DNA of 64,000 nt from Paenibacillus aurantius (lineage in GTDB: Bacteria; Bacillota; Bacilli; Paenibacillales; NBRC-103111): the NCBI RefSeq assembly GCF_032268605.1, contig NZ_CP130318.1:6092501-6156500 (forward strand), written 5' to 3'. The stretch's first letter is position 1; each line of letters begins with the position of its first letter. The position numbers and the translations under genes are program-made. Positions 59,400 to 64,000 of the stretch are shown here, one piece after another. The notes below the pieces were generated by a model. That model did not search any database. It saw only the letters and a list, made by a program, of their open reading frames with translations, and was not told the origin of the DNA.

Positions 59400-62300
59400 T
59401 TATTTGCCGGACTGATCATGAGGCACCGTGACCGTAACGGAAGATGTCGTCGAGTTTCCTGCTTTATCGGTAACCGTATAGGTGATCGTATAGATCCGAT
59501 CCTTTTCGGCCCGCAGGCTGAAGGAAGCCGCGGCTGTACCGATATCGGCTTGGATGTCCTCCGCTTTCATGGCGGCATCGTCGCTTGTGATGGAGGTCAA
59601 GATCACGGAATCCACACCCGATGCGGAATCGCTGGCATTCCAGGCTGCATTTACGGTAACCATTTTGTGGTTCGCCGGCCAAATCGATGTTTTATCCAAT
59701 TGGACGTTCAGCACCGGTGCCGTTTTGTCGATTGGGATCTCCACGGTTTGAGCCGCTTCGATATTGCCCGCTTTGTCGACCGAGCGGAACTGAACACGGG
59801 TAATGCCTTCGTCCGAGAAGGTTACCGGCCCTGTATAAGAGATCCAGCTGCCGTTGTCTCCGACCCGGTATTCCGTTGCCGCGACACCGGACAGATTGTC
59901 AGAGGCGCTTAAGGTAACCGTTGCGGCAGAAGTGTACCATCCGTTCTTGCCCGACTGGCTTGTAACGGCTGCTATAGTGGTTGGAGCCGTGGCGTCAACG
60001 GTAAATCCTACGCTGCTGCTGAACGTTTTACCTCCGGCGGTGACAGAAGCGGTAACATTCGCTGTCCCTTCCCCCACGGCCGTAACCTTTCCGCTGCCAT
60101 CGACGGTAACCACTCCGTTATTATCACTCGTGTACGTAATGGCGGTTTGGCTTAAATCCGCTTGCGAGCCGTCACTCATGGTGCCGCTTACCGAAATAGC
60201 AGCGGTTCCCGCAGCACCGAGTAAGGTGTGGTCAGCGGAAGCTTCCACTTTCGCCAGTTCGCGGTCCACTTTCACCTCAAGCTTGGAAATAACCGCCTTC
60301 ACCGGTGGTTTTCCCGCTCCTGCGTACATGCCGATTCCCGCGAGGAAAGTGTTGCTGCTGAATTCGACCGTGGTGCTGCCGATGGAGACCCACTGGCCTT
60401 CATTAAAATAATATCCGGTTACTTTGTTACCCTCTTTCACCAGCTGCATTTGGAAGGGAGCCGTTATGCTCTTGCCGCCGAAATCCAGCAAGAGTCCGGT
60501 TTGGGAACCCCAATATTTTTGCTGGGCAACCGGCTTGAGCGCGTCCTGTATACTTTCATCACTTCTAAACACATATCGAAGCACCTTACCACTGCCGTCC
60601 ACGCGGAAGTGCACATGGTGGGAATCAACCGTATCCTTGTCACGGAACATCAGACCAACCGATGCCGGATCATTGGCTCCGAGGGAATCGATGGTCGCTG
60701 TCATCGTTACCTTCGTATTCGGATCCGCCAATTGGATTTCCTTGCTGAGGAAAGCGAAATCATCCGCCTTATCCCATACATTGGAGCCCATGCCGATAAA
60801 ATTAACGGTACCGTCGCTATTGGCGGTCGTAAAGCCTCTGCCGGCTGGACCATAATTTCTCACCGTCCACTCCGTACCGGTCTCCGAACTGGTGGGGAAT
60901 ACCGTCAGCATCTGGGTGACCCCTTTGGAAATGCCGTCCATCGACGCCGTAGCCGTAACGGTGACTTGACCGGCCGAAAGAGCCGTAAATGCTGCCGCCG
61001 CGTTGCTTACCTGGTCAATCCTTAGAACAGCCGGGTCGCTCGAAGTAAATTGAACATCCGCTTTGGTGAGATCGGCCGGTTTGCCGTCCTGCTGCGTGCC
61101 CTTCAAAGTGAGCGTTCCCTGATCCCCAACCTTATAAGTGTTGGAAGGCGTCGAGAGACTCACATCTTTCAAGAGGGTTTGGCTCACTCCGGAACTGAAA
61201 GGCGTTATTTCGAATACACCGGCATCGTCCGCGTAAGAAATACCGGCAGCCGAACCATTCTTGTAAATGCGAACCCTTGCATCCGTGTTGGTTGGGCCCG
61301 TTTTAAACGTAATTTCTTTTCGCACATATTGCTCATCTTTCGAAGTGATATCGATGGCGGTTCCTCCATAGTTAAACACGCCAAGATTAATGGCTTCGCC
61401 GGGCTCATTATAGACCCACGCTACAAATTTATACTCGGTATCGGGCTTAAGACCGGTTATTTTTTGTTCCACTCCGGCTCCTTTGGGACCAAGCTTCAAT
61501 TTGTCCGAGTATCCTCTCTTCTGCCAAGCAGGCACATTCGCATTCGTAGCGCCAACCGGAACGGAAACCGTTGTTCCATCCGTCGTCCATTTGAGCCAAT
61601 TCAGCAGATCGGAGCCGAAGCCGCTGTTCTTCAGCAGGTTCATATAGGGCGTATCCACCGGTACATACGGACCGGGAATTTGGGTCAGATCCGGTCCCGC
61701 CGTCCAATCGGCTCCGCCGAATTCATAGGCGCCCGTATCCGGTGCGGGACCGACATAACCGTCCGTTATCCCCGGAATCACGGCACCTGTGTTAATGGCG
61801 GTAGAGCCAGCCTTCAGCCGGAAGTTGCCTGCGGAGGCATTCACAAAGTTCAAGCCCGCTGCCGAAGTCGTGTTGAAGCCGCTTGCCGTATCCGCGGTTA
61901 AGCCCACCGCATTCGTGAAGATGTTGTTGTAGACTCTCGATCCGTACAATTCATTGGCGTAGGGAGCCGATCCCCAGTACCCGATGCTGCTCAGGCCGTT
62001 ATTCACCACGGTATTGTTATAGATGAGCCGGTAATTGCCCGGGGTATTCACCTGAATCCCTACATCGTTGTTGTAAATGACGTTATGATGAGCTACCACA
62101 TTTTGAGAGTAATTATCAAAATAAAGGCCGACGCTCATATCCGTTCCCTTGCTGTCGTGGATCAGGTTATGATGGACATTGCTGTTGCCCATGTCGGTTC
62201 CCCAGCTGTAGATCATAGCGCCATCCCGGGAAAGCCACATCCCTTCCGAAATATCATTATAGGAGATCTCGCCGCTGCCCGATCTCCAATAGAGATTGAA

Positions 62301-63539
62301 TCGGCCGGACCCGCGGATCTCATTGCGGCTGATTAAGTTTCCGCTGCCGCTCGACAGCTTGACCAACGGATCGTAAGAGGCAAAGTAGCTGCCTTCATGG
62401 ATAACGTTATTCACAATGCGGTTGTTGCTTCCGTCGATATTGACCAAAGTACCGGAAGAATAAGCAATCGTGCTGTTCTTGATTTCATTGTCGTGTCCGC
62501 TTATGCTGATCCCGCCGTTAAGCTGGTCGGCATTGCTGGTGCTCTGGGAGAAGTTCGAGAAATAAACATACTGGGCGTTAATGCTGTCCAGAACGTTATA
62601 GTTGGATCCGCTCATGGTGATATTGGCGGCAAAGGTCTGAATGCCCGTAATATGGATATAATCTTTGCCGTTTAAATTAAAGGCCGTCTTGCGTTTCTTC
62701 ACTTCGACATTCGTAGGAACTCCGCTGTCCGGGGCCCACAAATAGACCTTGTGGGCATCTGCGTCCACATACCACTCGTTCGGGGCATCCAGTGCACCCA
62801 ACACGCCGCTGACGAAGTAAGTGCTTCCCTTTATAGGATATAAATCCGAGAAATTACCGGCAATCGGATTATAGGTTAGGGTGTGGGTGGTATTGTCGTA
62901 ACCCGTAATCTTGCTGCCCATGGCAACATAGCCGTAACCGCCCCTTTCCCATATCGTTCCGCCTTTCCAGAAATCGGCGCCGCCCGGCAGATCGGAATCC
63001 ACCAGAGTCGTCCCCGATCCGGAATCGGCCGTCGCCGTACCGGCTCTCAATCCAGGCAGGCTGTATTGGGAAATATTCGGCCAGCGCGCCTCCCATAGTG
63101 GAGTGACGGACGTATCGGTTCTGACAAACAATTGATTTTCTTTGCCTAAATCCCAGGGAAGATCCGCAGCATAAATGTTTCCGTTGTAGGGGCTCCAGCC
63201 GTTTACCGTTTCGGTACCGCTTACAATGACAGTCGCGCCGGGTGCAGCCTGGAAGGTGATCGGAGCTGCGGCGGTTCCCTTGTTTGCCGGCGTGACCGTC
63301 TCCCGATAAGTACCTGACGCGATTACGCAGGTATCCCCCGGCTGCATCACTTGAGCACACTTGTCGATCGTTTTAAAGGGGCTGCTCGTGGAAGTACCGG
63401 GACCGGAGTCATCCCCCCCGGTTGCTACATAATAGGTGTTTCCTGCTGCTTTGGCGACTGGAGCGGGGATCAGCCCCGCTGACATGACCAGCGCCGCCGA
63501 CATCATCAGGCTGAAAACATTTCTTGCTTTCAAGCGCAT
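59400..63539 (-). CDS. Large secreted beta-helix protein with Ig-like and OmpL47-like domains
   Basis: 1379 residues. GGAGGAAAGG precedes the ATG. Signal peptide 1-32 (ending AKA). About 33-600 is a right-handed parallel beta-helix: YYVATGGDDSGPGTSTSSPFKTIDKC is the usual entry, then repeated N-x-I and I-x-N-N rungs (NNRIVNNVIHEGSYF, GTDMGNSNVHHNLIHD). Then come a carbohydrate-binding-like module (about 630-770), a first Ig-like/BIG2 region, a LamG-like module (WTVRNYG ... FRDKDTVDSHHVHFRVDG), a second BIG2 repeat (DHTLLGAAGTAAISVSGTMSDGS), an OmpL47-type domain (AATEYRVGDNGSWISYTGPV) and a final Ig-like unit. Likely a polysaccharide lyase or glycosidase with binding arms; the exact family is not assigned. 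Confidence 0.85.
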   Translation of the reverse strand: MRLKARNVFSLMMSAALVMSAGLIPAPVAKAAGNTYYVATGGDDSGPGTSTSSPFKTIDKCAQVMQPGDTCVIASGTYRETVTPANKGTAAAPITFQAAPGATVIVSGTETVNGWSPYNGNIYAADLPWDLGKENQLFVRTDTSVTPLWEARWPNISQYSLPGLRAGTATADSGSGTTLVDSDLPGGADFWKGGTIWERGGYGYVAMGSKITGYDNTTHTLTYNPIAGNFSDLYPIKGSTYFVSGVLGALDAPNEWYVDADAHKVYLWAPDSGVPTNVEVKKRKTAFNLNGKDYIHITGIQTFAANITMSGSNYNVLDSINAQYVYFSNFSQSTSNADQLNGGISISGHDNEIKNSTIAYSSGTLVNIDGSNNRIVNNVIHEGSYFASYDPLVKLSSGSGNLISRNEIRGSGRFNLYWRSGSGEISYNDISEGMWLSRDGAMIYSWGTDMGNSNVHHNLIHDSKGTDMSVGLYFDNYSQNVVAHHNVIYNNDVGIQVNTPGNYRLIYNNTVVNNGLSSIGYWGSAPYANELYGSRVYNNIFTNAVGLTADTASGFNTTSAAGLNFVNASAGNFRLKAGSTAINTGAVIPGITDGYVGPAPDTGAYEFGGADWTAGPDLTQIPGPYVPVDTPYMNLLKNSGFGSDLLNWLKWTTDGTTVSVPVGATNANVPAWQKRGYSDKLKLGPKGAGVEQKITGLKPDTEYKFVAWVYNEPGEAINLGVFNYGGTAIDITSKDEQYVRKEITFKTGPTNTDARVRIYKNGSAAGISYADDAGVFEITPFSSGVSQTLLKDVSLSTPSNTYKVGDQGTLTLKGTQQDGKPADLTKADVQFTSSDPAVLRIDQVSNAAAAFTALSAGQVTVTATASMDGISKGVTQMLTVFPTSSETGTEWTVRNYGPAGRGFTTANSDGTVNFIGMGSNVWDKADDFAFLSKEIQLADPNTKVTMTATIDSLGANDPASVGLMFRDKDTVDSHHVHFRVDGSGKVLRYVFRSDESIQDALKPVAQQKYWGSQTGLLLDFGGKSITAPFQMQLVKEGNKVTGYYFNEGQWVSIGSTTVEFSSNTFLAGIGMYAGAGKPPVKAVISKLEVKVDRELAKVEASADHTLLGAAGTAAISVSGTMSDGSQADLSQTAITYTSDNNGVVTVDGSGKVTAVGEGTANVTASVTAGGKTFSSSVGFTVDATAPTTIAAVTSQSGKNGWYTSAATVTLSASDNLSGVAATEYRVGDNGSWISYTGPVTFSDEGITRVQFRSVDKAGNIEAAQTVEIPIDKTAPVLNVQLDKTSIWPANHKMVTVNAAWNASDSASGVDSVILTSITSDDAAMKAEDIQADIGTAAASFSLRAEKDRIYTITYTVTDKAGNSTTSSVTVTVPHDQSGK

Positions 63540-63601
63540 CCACCTTTCCTCCCAGACTAGATTTTGAATACACCCCTACCTTACCAGCCATACAAACAAA
63601 A

Positions 63602-63624
63602 AAAAGTGCAAAATCTGCACTTTT
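63602..63624 (-). terminator. Terminator after the AraC-type regulator gene
   Basis: AAAAGTGCA and TGCACTTTT form a nine-base stem with a five-base loop; on the minus strand a long T-run follows. It is nearly the same sequence as the hairpin at 59304-59328. Confidence 0.75.
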
Positions 63625-63671
63625 CTCTTTTATGGAATTGTACTATTTGAATTTTTGTGGAATTTCCGTCC

Positions 63672-64000
63672 CTACATCAGCGATTTTTTGATTCGGTATT
63701 CTTTCGGAGTGGTGCCGAAGCGTTTTTTGAACATTTTGAAGAAGTAGCTCTGCGAGCTGAACCCGACTTTTTCGGAAATTTCATTGATCGGCAGATTGTT
63801 CGTTTCCAGCAGCATGACGGATTTAAGCAGCCGGATTTCATTGATATAGTCGGCAACGGAGATGGTTTCATGCTTTTTGAAAATTCGGCCTACATAGGCG
63901 GAAGACATTTTTAACATATCCGCGATATCCTGCAGGCTCAAGTTGGCATCGGCATAGTTTGCTTGGATGACATCTTTGATGGTATCCACGATAACATGAT
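63672..64000 (-). CDS. C-terminal AraC-type DNA-binding domain, N-terminus outside window
   Basis: The frame is open to the window edge, so an internal GTG at 63989 is not taken as the start. The 109 visible residues are one AraC/XylS double helix-turn-helix (LSLQDIADMLKMSSAYVGRIFKKHE ... ISEKVGFSSQSYFFKMFKKRFGTTPKEYR), as at the end of YesS- or YesN-type regulators. Directly upstream of and in the same direction as the beta-helix gene and the DUF4091-Gfo/Idh/MocA operon, it is their likely activator. Confidence 0.88.
   Translation of the reverse strand, partial: HVIVDTIKDVIQANYADANLSLQDIADMLKMSSAYVGRIFKKHETISVADYINEIRLLKSVMLLETNNLPINEISEKVGFSSQSYFFKMFKKRFGTTPKEYRIKKSLM

Noticed and set aside
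1-64000. CRISPR arrays, tRNA/rRNA genes, insertion sequences, prophage or a replication origin
   Set aside because: Looked for regular spaced repeats, conserved RNA motifs, transposase/integrase domains and DnaA-box clusters; none was recognised by eye. A covariance-model search would settle the RNA genes.

Overview
The window is a G+C-rich stretch of a spore-forming, Gram-positive chromosome, most probably Paenibacillaceae (Paenibacillus or a close relative). The evidence is strong AGGAGG-type ribosome binding sites, lipobox signal peptides, an S-layer-homology (SLH) protein, the spore-cortex enzyme PdaA, a QoxABCD quinol oxidase, CcpA-type cre boxes and several YesM/YesN/YesS-type sugar regulators. 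No rRNA, tRNA, CRISPR array, insertion sequence or prophage was recognised.

Region 1 (1-9.9 kb) is a sialic-acid scavenging locus. Reading leftward it holds an AraC-type membrane regulator, a sugar-binding lipoprotein, two CUT1 permeases, a sialidase without a signal peptide, and a second, secreted sialidase cut by the window edge. N-acetylneuraminate lyase (nanA) lies upstream, divergent from its own AraC regulator across a spacer carrying two direct repeats 20 bp apart. Sialyl-glycans would be cleaved outside or inside the cell, imported by the ABC transporter and split to ManNAc and pyruvate.

Region 2 (10-24.2 kb) has an MMPL exporter with a divergent TetR regulator, a staygreen-family protein, an unusual AraC protein, an NmrA-like/DUF2269 pair with a divergent HxlR regulator, a TRAP transporter (dctQMP) followed by a YesM/YesN-type two-component pair and preceded by two cre-like boxes, a dGTPase-like HD protein and a 56-residue ORF.

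Region 3 (24.2-33.7 kb) has a YcdB-SLH surface protein, a membrane-anchored PstS-like protein, a cluster of small extragenic repeats beside two tiny overlapping genes, a DUF421 protein, a DAACS symporter and a DHA2-type MFS exporter behind an orphan palindromic operator.

Region 4 (33.8-53.5 kb) contains qoxABCD, small membrane proteins, a MHYT-GGDEF-EAL protein, pdaA, a beta/gamma-crystallin-like protein, a phasin-like/UbiB kinase pair, a Fur-family regulator overlapping a winged-helix regulator, a K+ channel, a MarR-MMPL pair, a membrane HD-GYP protein and a GlsB-like protein.

Region 5 (53.5-64 kb) carries a chromosomal actin-like ParM/ParR pair beside a double-DUF2294 protein. It ends in a second glycan locus: Gfo/Idh/MocA oxidoreductase, DUF4091 glycosidase, a 1379-residue beta-helix/Ig surface protein and an AraC regulator cut by the window edge. 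The most distinctive items are the ParM/ParR pair, the paired secreted and cytosolic sialidases, the crystallin protein downstream of pdaA and the extragenic repeat cluster.
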